Of a DNA stretch of 64,000 nt, positions 1 to 11,759 are shown piece after piece (the first letter of the stretch is position 1; the number at the start of each line of letters is the position of its first letter). The notes under the pieces are model-generated. The model was not told the DNA's origin. It did no database searches and was given only the letters and a program-made list of their open reading frames with translations. The position numbers and the translations under genes were made by a program. Source of the stretch: Papaver somniferum (Eukaryota > Streptophyta > Magnoliopsida > Ranunculales > Papaveraceae); assembly GCF_003573695.1 (NCBI RefSeq), contig NC_039360.1, forward strand, positions 57,889,830-57,953,829. The letters run 5' to 3'.

Positions 1-448
1 CTCTTTCGGAAATTTCATTATGATCCCGTTCTTGTACCTTTGCCAATTTTATTGACAAAAAGGGGGAGAATTAATATGTAGTTCACACTACAAATACATA
101 TGGTTTTCAGATCATTGTGTAAGGGGGAGTGGTTTCCATGTGAAATGGAGTATTGACTAAAGGGGAGTGATACATATAACCATAGTATTATTGTTGAAGT
201 TGTAATACAATTGGACTTTGACGCTATGTAATAATACTATGACACTGTATAACAATGATCGAGACCGATGCTTTCTCATTGTTATAGCTACGGATCTTCA
301 ACAGCGGTGATGCTAAACTTACAACCTTTGGGATCATTGGAGTACTTGGAAGTGACGAATATTTCGAGGAATGTTGAAGATTAGACATGTGGAATAGGAT
401 CTACTAAAGTTTTTTTTTATCTTTTTTGTATTCCATATGTATTGATAG
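1..448 (+). mobile_element. E0: 3' internal fragment of Sirevirus-like copia element
   Basis: This is the noncoding stretch just upstream of a 3' LTR, here in + orientation. It is the near-exact reverse complement of 3370-3817. It contains GGGGGAG-type purine tracts at about 69-77, 122-129 and 160-167. It stops at GATAG (444-448), where the LTR of E1 begins in the opposite orientation, so E1 appears to have inserted into E0. The left side continues outside the window. There is no coding capacity. Confidence 0.8.
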
Positions 449-3330
449 TGAAAAATCGGGGGTCTAACAACACCACCCAATATTTCGCTTAGCAATCTGT
501 ATGGACTAACTCCGAAATACTTTCTAGAGAATCAACTAGACAGTCAGACTCAATCTAGGTAAAAGTATCTCAAAGAGTTAATATCTCTCTCTTGTTTTGA
601 TTTACTCAAGCTAATAGAAATCAGCGAGTCTTTAATCAAACACAAGGAATAACTTGGATGGTACCAAATACCAATATCCAAGGATCAATCAATATCAATC
701 AACAACCGAAGGTCGTATTTCCAGTTGATTGATTCAAACGCACAACCTGTATTAGTTCAATTATATAAACAACTATAATGCGGAATTAGAAATAACACAG
801 ACACCAAAATTTTTGTTAACGAGGAAACCGCAAATGCAGAATAACCCCGGGACCTAGTCCAGATTGAACACAACTGTATTAAGCCGCTACAGACACTAGC
901 CTACTCCAAGCTAACTTCGGACTGGACTGTAGTTGAACCCCAATCAGTCTCCCACTGATCCAAGGTACAATTGTACTCCCTACGCCTCTGATCCCAGCAG
1001 GATATTGCTCACTTGATTCCCTTAGCTAATCTCACCCACAACTAAGAGTTGTTACGACCCAAAATCGTAGACTTTGACAATAAACAAATATGTCTCACAC
1101 GGACAAGTCTATCAAAGGATCAATCTGTTTCCCACAGATAAACCCTAAAGGTTTTGTTCCGTCTTTTGATAATAATCAAGGTGAACAGGAACCAATTGAT
1201 AATCCGGTCTTATATTCCCGAAGAACATCCTAGAGTTATCAATCACCTCACAACAATCTTAATCGTATGGTAACGAAAAAAGATGTTGCGGAATTACAAA
1301 TAATGAGATGAAGATTTTTGTGATTACTTTTTATATCTTGTTGTAGGATCAGAATCTCGCAACAATTATGTCTCAGCAAAATTATCAATGGTATTGCACA
1401 ATAGCGTCGCAGAACAATTTCAGAAACGACGTCAGCAAGGATCATGAGAAAGATATGATAGTCTTGCAAAAATTAGAGAGCTTGCGAAGTGAACATTTGT
1501 AAGGTTTCGCAAACCATATCCGAAAATAAAGGACAGATTAGCTGTCATCCACTATGTATTTCCTTATAAATAGTCATTCGAGTTGCAAAGGAGAGAGAGA
1601 TCTTTTTTGAAGTAAGAAACAAGTAAATAGGAGAGAGAAAGTTCAGAGCAGAGTTCATTCTTGATTTCTTTATCTTTCTTGTAAGAACATTCAAAAATTA
1701 ATCAATAAAATTAAGAGTGATAACCTAAAAATGAGTTGATCAACAATGAAATCATATGAGGGGTGTAGTGTAGGATTTCCTGCAACTACACTTGCCTATC
1801 GGAGATATCAATCTCAAGACAATCAATCTGATTGTACTCGTACGATAGAAGATGCAAGATCAGATCACACAACTAAGATAAAAGTATTATAGGTCTAGCT
1901 TCATAATCCCAATGAAGTCTTTAAGTCGTTAACCTGGTTTTAGAAGAAGAAAACCAAAGGTTTAAAGGATAAACTACTCTAGCATGCAAACTAATATCAC
2001 ACGTAAGGTATGGGGATTAGTTTTGCACAATACCGGATGTCTCCTTTATATAGTCTTTCAAATCAGGGTTTGCAATTAGGTTACCTTGGTAACAAATCAA
2101 TCAATATCCACCGTTAGATGAAAACCTGATTTAGATTCAAGCTAATATTTCTCAAGCTTTAGATCAAAAACTTAGCTTGTTATACACACTCGACAATGCA
2201 CGTTTCTAGGTTTGTTAACCGTACCCAAACGTATGCACTTGTTGGTTCAACAATAGTTAACCAAATGGTTAGCCATATGAGCATTTCGTATCAACCATGT
2301 TCTTCTTCACCATAACTAGTTCAAATGACTTCAAATGAACTAGTTAGAGAGTTGTTCAATTGCAAGGAAATCTCATGTACTACACAAGACACAATTGAAG
2401 CAAAGATGATTTGACTCACTTGAATCGGTTCATGAACTTTTATATCCACGGTTTGCAAACTGCATTCCTTAGTCTTTTTAAGTTTAAGTTTTGAAATCAT
2501 CTTCAGATATATAACCTTCTCAAGTTCGTAGACTAGGTTCGCGGACTTAAGTTACCGGGCAGAGTTTACAAACTCCAGTAAAAATTCTCGGGTTTGAGAA
2601 CTTCGCCGGTTCGCGGACTGGGTTCGCAGACTGAGTTCTCGGACTTAGCTTTACGCAAGTAATTTGTCAACTCCAGCAGAAATTCTCGGGTTTGAGAACT
2701 TCGGCAGTTCGCGGACTTAGCTCACGCCATTCTTCCGGTTCTCTTGATCAACAAAGTTCGTAAACTTTGGTTCAAGGAATAGGACTTATACATAAATGTG
2801 TTTCCACAACAATGCTTATGTCTGCCATTGGTTATGTAATCTAAACTCTCATTTCAATCATTGAAACATTCTTAGAGGACGTTATACAGTTGTTACACCA
2901 TTTCTCGTCAAAGCAATTTTCAAGATGATTGAAACATATCATGACTTTCTCACCAATACATATTTCGAGATATAGATAGGCGAGGTATACTCGGCTCGAA
3001 ATACCAAATGTGTATAATCCAAGTCTATATATATAGCATACGACTTCTTGTCTCAAAGAGTAGGAGATAGAGTAGATAGACTTTTGAGTGACAGATAAGT
3101 TCAAGTCTTCACATACCTTTTTGTCGAGAAGTTCCACCGGTTCCTTGAGCAGTTCTTCTACTTGTATGATGAATCGCCATGAAGTCCTTGAGCCCAACTA
3201 CACTTTTTATCCTAGTCCGAGACTTAGCTATAATAGACTAGAAATCAAGACTTGTAGTTTTGATCACTAACATTGACAAACATGCTTGAGATAGTAACGC
3301 ATGCGAGTTCGACCGACCAATGCTCTAACA
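449..3330 (-). mobile_element. E1 3' LTR (Sirevirus-like copia), interrupted by a Tat solo LTR
   Basis: On the minus strand the LTR runs from TGTTAGAGCA (ending at 3330) to TTTTTCA (449). It is about 2428 bp once the inserted Tat LTR and its target duplication are removed, matching the 2422-2432 bp LTRs of E3. The purine tract at 3331-3345 directly abuts its 5' end, so it is a 3' LTR. It holds the conserved block around 816-880 (GTTAACGAGGAAACCGCAAA and CCCCGGGACCTAGTCC) and a CpG-rich array of GTTCGCGGACT-like words at about 2525-2720. Short ORFs inside are spurious. Confidence 0.9.
1342..1790 (+). mobile_element. Solo LTR of the Tat-like gypsy family
   Basis: The 449-bp LTR begins TGTAGGATCAG and ends CAACTACA. 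It is flanked by CTTGT (1337-1341) and CTTGC (1791-1795), a 5-bp target duplication with one difference. Uninterrupted copies of the host LTR (for example near 22615) read CTTGCC here, confirming an insertion into E1's LTR. It carries a TATAAATA box at 1565-1572 and AATAAA near the 3' end. It resembles the LTR of element C more than those of A and B. LTR-LTR recombination removed the interior. Confidence 0.92.
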
Positions 3331-3345
3331 ATCTCCCCCATTGTC
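3331..3345 (-). other. Polypurine tract of E1
   Basis: On the minus strand the purine-rich run, including GGGGGAGAT, sits directly against the TGTTAGAGCA start of the 3' LTR. That is the expected position for the plus-strand primer of reverse transcription. Equivalent tracts sit at 6223-6237 (E2), 34210-34224 (E4), 37224-37238 (E3) and 50969-50983 (E5, one base changed). Confidence 0.85.
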
Positions 3346-4976
3346 AATTTTAATGACAAAACTATCAATACATATGGAATACAAAAAAAAAGATAAATAA
3401 ACTTTAGTAGCTCCTATTCCACATGTCTAATCTTCAACATTCCTCGAAATCTTCGTCACTTCCAAGTACTCCAATGATCCCAAAGGTTGTAAGTTTAGCA
3501 TCACCGTTGTTGAAGATACGTATCTATAACAATGAGAAAACATAGTTCTCGATCATTGTTATGCAGTGTCATAGTATTATTACACAGCATCAAAGTTCAA
3601 TTGTATCACAACTTCAACAATAATACTATGGTGATATGTATCACTCCCCCTTAGTCAATACTCCATTTCACATGGAAACCACTCCCCCTTACACAATGAT
3701 CTGAAAACCATATGTATTTGTAGTGTGAACTACATATTAATTCTCCCCCTTTTTGTCAATAAAATTGGCAAAGGTACAAGAACGGGATCATAATGAAATT
3801 TCCGAAAGAGACATTTCATGACAAAAGAAAAAAATACATACCAACTAATTTAGATGCAATCATAAAGCCGAAGATAAATGCATTCATCAAGGAGTTTAAA
3901 GATACAAGATAACCCCTCTAAAATTCCACAGCCGCACACCCCTCAAGATATGACCATTACGCACAAGTTCAAAAGAACTCTCCCCCATTTGATGTCATTC
4001 CCGAAAGAACAACAAGAGCGACCTTAATTTCAAAAGAAAAGAAGGGTTTTTATTGGACACCAAAAACTATAAGAATGATTTTCTATATCCAAAAACTCAA
4101 TCAAATTAATCACAAGTAAACCCATGATTAATTTAATCGGTATACGCAATCAACTTAAACACAAAAAGTGATCAATTCAATTGTTTGTGCTCAACATAGA
4201 AAACTTATGGAGACACGAAAATACTCAACTAGATTAATTACAAGAGAACCCATAATTAATCTAATTGGAATACACAACCAAACTAATTACAAAAGTAATC
4301 AATTTAATTGTCATTTGTTTTGCTCGACATAAGAATACTTACGGAGAAATAACTAAATAACCAAACAAGATGATTAATTTAGTTCAATATGCTCGACATA
4401 ACATATCTCACGGAACACCAACTAAGCTTATAAATCAACTTGGTTGTATAGTGCTCAACATAAGATACATTACGGAGCCTCACAATAATACATAAAAATA
4501 TGGATCAGGGATGATCAATACTGCAGAATACACAAGGATTCATTCTATCTACAATCACTATTTGCATAACGACAATAATAGACATAATCCTTGAACACAA
4601 AAGATTTTAACCTATCTTCCATCAAATGATTGACAATATAGGCTTAACTTTTGTATTTGCCAAAAGTCCATTCATTCTTTTATCAGTACGTGAATACCGA
4701 CCACGAATGACTTTACTTTTGACAAAGTATGAGACAAATATAGTTCACGGACGTAAACACCAATCCCATAACAAATTGCAATATAATAAATCATAAAGAT
4801 TAATACTGCAAAAACATCATCCTCCGAATATTTTTAAAATCTAAAACCAATAAACCTAAAAGAACAAGAAGATGAAAAATAATAGCTATGTGTAGTCACA
4901 ATCATTGCTATTCAAAGCACTAGTTATTCTTCAAACTAAACCAAAAAGAAGACATACTAGGCAAATAAAAATAAAC

Positions 4977-5159
4977 TCAGTTTTCCTTGATGATTTCATA
5001 CCTTTGGAATGGTCCATCAAAATAGGAATCATTGATATCCTTGATCATGTTGACCGTAGAGACATCATGTTCATGAGTTAGAACGTTAGTTTTTCGATCA
5101 ACAATGCGAGCAAAATGTGGAGCCTTAGCGCAGTCAAGAATAACTTTCTTCTGATTCCT
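4977..5159 (-). pseudogene. C-terminal 60 codons of an unidentified retroelement ORF
   Basis: An open frame of 60 codons ends at a TGA (4977-4979) in E1, at the point where E2 and E3 instead carry a different small ORF. The peptide includes VILDCAKAPHFARIV and DINDSYFDGPFQRYEI, with normal-looking codon use and no stops. It is truncated upstream by the junction with LTR B. I do not recognise the family: it is not the usual copia RNase H end. It may be the tail of an extra ORF after pol, as some Sireviruses have. Function unknown. Confidence 0.45.
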
Positions 5160-5934
5160 AATCGGTATATCCTTGTGGTAGATTGGATTGATTAATTGAG
5201 TAGATCGGCATCAACACGGTTCTTCGGATTAAAGGTGTTGTTATCTTAATCGTAATCGAAAACCTTTGGGTGATTGAACATAAGATAGATCTAGACCCGG
5301 CGAATGAGTTTATGTTGAGATAAACGGAAGAGCCTTGGTCCGACTCATATCACTTGGTTGAATAGAGTTGATACCAAACAGATTTCTTGTTCCTTTACTG
5401 TTTGGAATACAAACCAAAGGGATTGTTCCAAGTACGTGACTTATTCATAAGTCGGAGGAGTGGGAATAAAGACGGAACTAGGTGAACTATAGGGTTAGTT
5501 ACTTGGTCTCAACTATACGAAGTTAAGTGTAATTTTGTGTAGCGGCTTAATCCTGAGAGTATTCAATTCTGGAATAGGTCCCGGGGTTTTTCTGCATTTG
5601 CGGTTTCCTCGTTAACAAAATCTTTCCGTGTCATTTACTTTTATTTTCCGCATTATAATTGTTTTATTATAATTAAAATAAATTACACAAACGTTAATTC
5701 CTATTTACTTGATAAGCAATCCTATTGTGTTTGGTTAAGTCCGAACCTTTATATCAAGTAAACATACTTCGTTGTTGTATTGTCTCGATCTTGTATCCAT
5801 AGACGATCACGCGAAGTGTGAACCGATTAGTTGTGTTGTCTCGACTCAGTCTATAGACAATCACTTTCGGAGAAAGCACTTATAGGTAGGAAAAGTTTTA
5901 GCTTGATGTATATTTAGGTACCCTCGCCTTATCA
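5158..5934 (+). mobile_element. 3' part of a family-B copia LTR
   Basis: This matches the last ~790 bp of the complete LTR at 17234-20110, starting around ATCCTTGTGGTAGATTGG and ending CGCCTTATCA. It inserted into E2's 3' LTR, before the bases AATAC at 5935-5939. Its first ~2 kb are missing. The left junction with E1 near 5158-5167 has only a short shared stretch (TAATCGGT), which suggests a deletion that fused E1 to this LTR. It includes the conserved GTTTCCTCGTTAACAAAATC block at about 5604. Confidence 0.85.
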
Positions 5935-6222
5935 AATACGACTTTTGTCTCAAGATAGGAGATAAAGTAGACTTTTGAGTGATAGATAATTTCAAGTCTC
6001 CACATACCTTTTTGTCGATGAAGTTCCACCAGTTCCTTGAGTAGTTCTTCGTCTTTGCATGATGAACGTCGTGGAGTCTAGAGCTCAACTACACTTTTTA
6101 TCCTAGTCTGAGACTTAGCTATTAGTAGACTAGAAATCAAGACTTATAGTTTTGGCAACTAAACTGGACAAACAAGCTTGAGATAGCAACGCTTGCGAGT
6201 TCGACCGAGCAGTGCTCTAACA
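5935..6222 (-). mobile_element. E2 3' LTR remnant
   Basis: Only the first ~288 bp (minus-strand 5' end) of E2's 3' LTR survive, ending GCTCTAACA at 6222 next to the PPT. It matches the corresponding part of E2's 5' LTR near 26245-26535. The rest was lost on the LTR-B side. Confidence 0.85.
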
Positions 6223-7622
6223 ATCTCCCCCTTTGTCAATTTTAGCGACAAAACTATCAATACATATGAAATACAAAATAAATAAACTTTGCAGCTTCTC
6301 TTCCACATGCATAATCCTATTGGTTCTTCAACGTTACTCGAAATCTTCGTCACTTCCAAGTACTCCAATGATCCCAAAGGTTTTAAGTTCAGCATCATCG
6401 TTGTTGAAGATCCGTATCCATAACAATGAGAAAACAAAAGCTCTCAATCATTGTTACACAGTGTCATAGTATTATTAGACAACATCAAAGTTCAATTGTA
6501 TCACAACTTCGACAACAATACTATGGTGATATGTATCACTCCCCCTTAGTCAATACTTCATCTCACATGAAAACCACTCCCCCTTACATAATGATCCGAA
6601 AACCAAATGTACTTGTAGTGCAAACTACACATTAATTCTCCCCCTTTTGTCAATAAAATTGGCAAAGGTACGAAAACTAGTGGGATCCTCATAAAATTTT
6701 CATAGAGACACTTCATAACCAAAAGAAAGTACATATAAACTTTTTAGATGCAATCATATATCCGAAGCTAAATGCATTCATCAAGGAGTTTATAAAGATA
6801 CAAGATAACTCCTATAATATTCCACATCCGCACTCCCCATAAAGATTTGGAAATTAAGCACAAGTTCAATTAAGAACTCTCCCCCATAAAATGTTATTCC
6901 CGAACGAACAACAAGAGCGACCTTACTTTCACAAGAACAGAAGGATTTATTTGGACAATAAATCTCATAAGAATATGAATTTGTATCCAAAAACTCAATT
7001 AAATTAACCACAAGAGAACCCATGATTAATTTGATCGGAAATGCTCAACATAAGAAAAATTACAGAGCCGCACAGTATATTCATAAAAAATATGGATCAG
7101 GGAAGATCAATACTACAGAATAGACAAGGATTCATTCTATTTCTCATCACCATTTGCACAATGACATATAATAGACATAATCCTTCTAAACAAAAGCTCA
7201 TCCTATCTTCCATCAATATTTGCATAATGACATACAATAGGCTTATCTTTTGTTTTGTCAAAAGTTCATTCAATCCTTTATCAATACTTGCATATCGATA
7301 TACAAAAGGCTTAACTTTCGACCACGTATGGGACAATCATAGTTCACAGATGCAAACACACACATTCCGTAACAAATTGCAATATATAAAATCATAAAGA
7401 TTAATACGGCAAAAATCATCTTCCAAACAAACTTTAGAATTTAAGCAAATAAATCTAAAAACACTGAAGATGAAAATCGTTGTACATAGCTATGTGTAAT
7501 CACAATAATGGCTATTCCAAACTCTAGTTATTCTTCCTAAAAACACAAGAATAAAATTCTCATAAAAAGATTTCCTAGATAAAATCAAAACAACTCTTAA
7601 AGAACATGATTTGGAAAAAACA
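6223..7622 (-). mobile_element. E2 internal 3' region (noncoding)
   Basis: The PPT lies at 6223-6237. Further GGGGGAG tracts lie at about 6538-6545, 6578-6584, 6638-6645 and 6883-6889. Between about 7140 and 7320 there are three imperfect copies of a ~65-bp unit containing TTTGCATAATGACATA. One GCTCAACATAAGA...TTACAGAG motif lies at about 7043. I see no conserved coding frame; short ORFs here overlap in both directions and lack similarity between copies. Confidence 0.8.
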
Positions 7623-7867
7623 TTAAACATAGCCAGCAACCAGAGAATGAACATAGACGAGCTCATCAGTTGCTTTCTTCAGTTCGTTTTTCAGAAATTC
7701 AAGATTCCTTGTTGCAATTCCAAGTTGTTCACGTACGAACTCAAAATCTCAAAGAATATTTCCTACCAGTTGTGATGACATATGAACTGGTAGTTTGTTT
7801 TCATGATCAACAACATGATAACAGGTTATGAAAACAGAGTTCTCGTGAAACTCGATAGTCTTGCCCT
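7623..7867 (-). pseudogene. E2 copy of the small conserved ORF, split by Tat A
   Basis: This is the 3' portion of an ORF homologous to the intact 96-codon ORF of E3 (38977-39267). The 5' part lies beyond Tat A, at 16811 (ATG) to 16778. Shared words include HMSSQLVGN, GIATRNL and ATDEL. Tat A inserted within this frame, duplicating GCCCT, and a TGA interrupts it after ...VGNIL. The protein is predicted to be largely helical. Function unknown. Confidence 0.7.
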
Positions 7868-8335
7868 TGTAGGATCAGAATCTCGCAGCAATAATGCCTC
7901 AACGAAATTATTAACAACACAACACATCAATGTCACAGAATAACTTCAGAAACGAAATAATAAACGACGTCAGCTAAATCATGAGAAAAATGTGATGGTC
8001 CTGCGAAAATTAGAGAGTTTACGAGATTAACATTTATAAGGATGCGAGAATGTCGCAAGTCATATCCGAAAATAAAGGACAGATTAACTGTCATCCACTA
8101 TGTAATTTCCTATAAATAGCCGCTCAGTTGTAAAGGAAAGGGGAGATCTTTTCTGATTGAGAAGCAAGTAAATAGGAGAGAGAAAATTTAGATCAGTGGT
8201 TATTCTTGATTCCTTTATCTTTTCTTGTAAGATTGTTCAAAGATTCATCAATAAAATTAAGATTGTTAATTTAAAATGAGTTGAATGTTAATGAAATCTT
8301 GTGAGGGGTGTAGTGTAGGATTTCTTGCAACTACA
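7868..8335 (+). repeat. Element A 5' LTR
   Basis: This 468-bp LTR runs TGTAGGATCAG to CAACTACA. TATAAATAG at 8111-8119 is the likely promoter element and AATAAA at 8250-8255 the likely polyadenylation signal. It is rich in TCGCA and TGCGA words. Confidence 0.93.
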
Positions 8336-8338
8336 TAA

Positions 8339-8354
8339 TGGCGCTAGGAACAGG
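8339..8354 (+). other. Element A primer binding site
   Basis: TGGCGCTAGGAACAGG begins three bases after the LTR end. TGG pairs with a tRNA CCA end. Element B has a near-identical site at 52429-52445. It is not the initiator-Met site used by the copia elements. I cannot name the primer tRNA from memory. Confidence 0.75.
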
Positions 8355-8470
8355 AAGAGATTGAAGATTATTCTAGAAAAAATTGAAGATTAATATTGAG
8401 ATTTGTGAAGATTTGGAGTAATTGGTTAAGAATTTTACATAATCTCTTGCAATTCGTTAACATTGAAGAA

Positions 8471-10960
8471 ATGGTTAGAAGAATAAATACATTAGAACAA
8501 CCAACTACTGTTAGAAGAAGCAAGAGAATTGCCGGAAGGGAAAGAAGTGAAATGGGAGAATCTACTAGAATGAGAAATAATGGAGAAAATCAAATTCAAC
8601 CACCAGTACAACAAACACTAATACAAGGAAGGAATACAGATTATGATAGGGTGAGTATACACACTTGGCAATCAAATTCAGCAGAAGAAGTAGAAGAAGA
8701 GCAGCAAACCAGAAACCATAGACAGGTAGAGAGAAATCAAGAAGCAGATGAAGGAATAATTCATGGAGATGAGGAAATTGGAGCGTTAGAAACGTTGAGA
8801 CGTAGAATACATGAAGAAAGAAGAGCTGAGGCAGAAGAACGTGCAAATCTAACAAGGCAAAATCACGAATTGAGGATGGAAAATATGAGACTACAGAGTA
8901 GAAGATCGAGAATTACTACAAAATCATATTCAAGATGAGGCGAAACTCACCCACAATTAATGCTGGAAATAATATTCAAGAAGAAATATCAAATCCTAAT
9001 GAAGAACATCGCGAAAATAGAGAAAGGACTGATGATCATTATGTTCCACAAAATGAAACTTTTGATGATAGGAAAAATGATAGAAATCAAGAGAATGAAC
9101 AACGTCAGGGACGAAATAATCAAGATGGCGAAGGGAATCGAGAGGAAGGAAGGAGAATTTTACATGAGAGAGAAGCTCAAAGAAATCAATAAACGATTGA
9201 AGAAGAAATTGAAAGACATTATTCTGAACAAGCACGTTTAATTTGCGAACGTGAAAGATTGAGAGCGGAAATGGAAGAACAAGAGCTTCAGGAGACAATT
9301 CTCCAGAACAATCACGACAATCGAGAAAGAAAGCGTACACAAAACCGGAATAACGATAATATCAATGAAGAGTATGATAGAGTACAGAGGATGGCTGAAA
9401 GACAGCGAATGGAATTGATAAGAAATGAACAAAATCATGGAGGGGAAATTGAGAGACATCATCATATGAGAATTCAAGATAGAGATGAGGAAGAGAATCG
9501 CAGAAGAAGACGAGATGAAGATGATGAAGAAGAAGAAGAAATGCAAAATTTCGCGAGAGAAGAAAGATATGAACGCAGAAGAAGGGAGGCGAAATTAAAA
9601 AGACCAATGGATCAAAATTCAGGTGTAAATAAACAAATCTTAAAAGAATTAGAAGAAATGAGAGGAATGCTAAATAATAGAGGAGACGTAGGCAGAAGAC
9701 AATTAGATGAAGCTATAGAAGAAGTTGCGAAAACTCCATTTACAAGGGAAGTACAACTAGGAGAAATACCTCCAAAATGCAATTTGCCCGCATTAACCAG
9801 CATTTTTGATGGAACAACTTGTGCAATTCAACACATTAAAGCCTACGTGAGATGCATGTTGCAATGGGAAAATCATGATGTCGTATTATGCAAGTATTTT
9901 GCATCCATCTTAACAGGGGAGGCGTTAAAATGGTTCGAAGGTCTACCAAAGAATACAATAACATCCTTAAATCATTTGCAGACTACATTCCTGGGGGCAT
10001 ATATAAGTGACAATTCTTCGCGACCTGGTATTGAAGACGTGTTTGGATTAAAACAAAGGATTGGCGAAAGTTTGAAGCACCTAACTAAAATATGGAGGAC
10101 TATGTGTGGAGAAATGGCTGGCCGTGTGGATGAGAGATATCTTATCTTATCATTTATCAATGCTATGTTTGCAACCAACCTATTGTATATCCAAATTTTC
10201 AGAGTCAAGAATACAATCACAATGACTGAATAGCGAGAACTTCAGGAAGAATATATTGCTCTAGAGGAAAGGAAAAATGAAATGGAATCATATCCGGTTG
10301 CGAACACCAGTTCACAAACAGCGAATGCAAGCTTATTACCCAAACTACAAAATACAGTGGCGAGCACTTCGCAAGTACAACAAGAAAAGGTGACGGGCAA
10401 CAATCAATAGAAACTGGTGGCTATGGGAAGCCGAGATCAAGAGGAGTATGAAAGAGAAAGAAATTTCTACAATCGTGGTGGAAATAACAAAATTCAAAGA
10501 CTCGATCATCCGCAAGAAACTTATGGAGGTCAAAGACAAAACTATAATAGAGGACAAGGAGGTCACAAGGTAGTATGGGAAGAAATCAAGATGCCACCTC
10601 TAAATGCAAGTGTGGAGAAAATATGGAAGCTATAATTTTGATGGAGAATATACCAACACCATGGAACATGGGAACGGAACCACCTCCAAACCACAGAAGT
10701 CATGAGTTCTATTCTTATCATCATTTTCATGGACACACTACAAATGATTGCAGAAATGTAAAAATAATTATTCTGAGAATGATAGATCAAGGAAAACTAA
10801 ACCACTTTTTGGTAGCGCACCCACAATCTCAACCATTGCCACCACCACCAGAGCATCACAAAGTAAACACGATGAAAAATAAGGAAACATTCATCATAGA
10901 AGTTGGTGCAAAAGCAAAGAATCTATTGTCACTCTATCGTACATTCATAAAAGACAATTG
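8471..10960 (+). pseudogene. gag: gag pseudogene of Tat element A
   Basis: The start is taken at ATG 8471, aligned with element B's ATG at 52569. The N-terminal ~400 residues are extremely rich in Arg, Glu, Asn and Gln (likely disordered or coiled coil). They are followed by a Retrotrans_gag-type core (about 9780-10230) with ALKWFEGLPKN and RIGESLKHLTK. A basic linker follows, then a zinc-knuckle-like segment near 10710-10755 whose first Cys is Tyr here (YSYHHFHGHTTNDC; element B has Cys). Lesions: a stop at about 8936, TAA at 9190 where B reads CAA, TAG near 10231 and 10408, and frameshifts near 10625 and 10770. It is not translatable as one protein. Confidence 0.85.
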
Positions 10961-11700
10961 AAGATTTTCATGACAATGTTTTGAGTAGAGTGTTCGCAAG
11001 AGATAATGATGGAAGAAAAATTATGAATATTGCGAAAATCTCGCCACTAGAGGAATGGCGGAAACAGATTATTTATTTTACCGCAGAAGAAATCCCCGAA
11101 GGTGAAGAGGTACATGATAATCCATTGGTAGTAAAATTAGAAATTAATCCAAAACCGAAAGAAGATGAGGATGATGAAGCTGAAGATTCATGGGCAATTA
11201 ATAGGGTTCTAATCGATACTGGAAGCTCTGTGAACATCTTATTTTATCATACTTATAAAACTATGGGAGGAAGAGATGATGATCTTATACCATCAACATA
11301 TAAGATATATGGTTTTAATGGTACTGCCAACAAGCCTAAAGGGGAGGTTACTATGCGAATTCCATTGAAGGGAATATCTTCTGAAATCCTATCTGTGTCG
11401 TTGATGTAGAATCACCCTACAATGCATTAATTGTTTGACCTTGGCTACATGGGAATCTAGGTGTAGCTTGAACTTACCACCAGTGCATCAAATTCCCTCA
11501 CCCCAGCGGTGTAGGAATCATAAAGGGAGATTGGGTTGAAGGAAAGAAGTGTTACGAAACTAAGGTAGAATCCTGCGAAGGAAGAGCAAACAAGAAGGAA
11601 AGTTGGCGACACAAAATCAAAGAGACGCAAAGAAGTAAGAGGTTAATGGTGGATGCAATCAAAAGAAAAGAAGAAGAAATGTTGCGAAACTAATGCTAGC
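10961..11700 (+). pseudogene. Retropepsin-like protease remnant of element A
   Basis: The aspartic protease core is visible as VLIDTGSSVNILFY, with the catalytic Asp codon at 11214-11216 and a downstream YGFNGTANKPKG segment, typical of plant gypsy proteases. The frame ends with a stop at 11407-11409. The usual follow-on motif (YNAL.GRPWL) is in another frame and broken: element B reads GGTCGACC where A reads GTTTGACC. No reverse transcriptase follows. An acidic KEDEDDEAEDS stretch precedes the protease. Confidence 0.85.
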
Positions 11701-11759
11701 TCAGAATAAAAAATGGTGAACATACCACTACCAAGGAAGCAGTAGCATAAAATAACAAA

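Larger units (their letters stand above)
3331..5159 (-). mobile_element. E1 internal 3' region
   Basis: This is noncoding DNA of the Sirevirus-like element, read right to left. It starts with the PPT next to the LTR (3331-3345). Further GGGGGAG tracts lie at about 3644-3652, 3683-3690, 3742-3750 and 3980-3987. Four degenerate copies of a GCTCRACATAAGA...CTTACGGAG motif lie between 4187 and 4480. Near 4957-4985 it matches E3 and then diverges into a different reading frame. It is cut off at about 5159 by a fragment of LTR B. Confidence 0.8.

Noticed and set aside
2841..3197. 118-codon minus ORF recurring in several places (for example 36809-37090, 45426-45710)
   Set aside because: It lies wholly in the 5' end of the Sirevirus-like LTR. 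Its recurrence follows from LTR copy number, and the frame differs between copies.
8565..8855. Minus-strand ORFs rich in Leu, Phe and Val opposite gag (also 9238-9607, 52663-53715)
   Set aside because: Shadows of the Arg/Glu-rich gag frame; the complement of GAA/AGA repeats reads as Phe/Ser/Leu.
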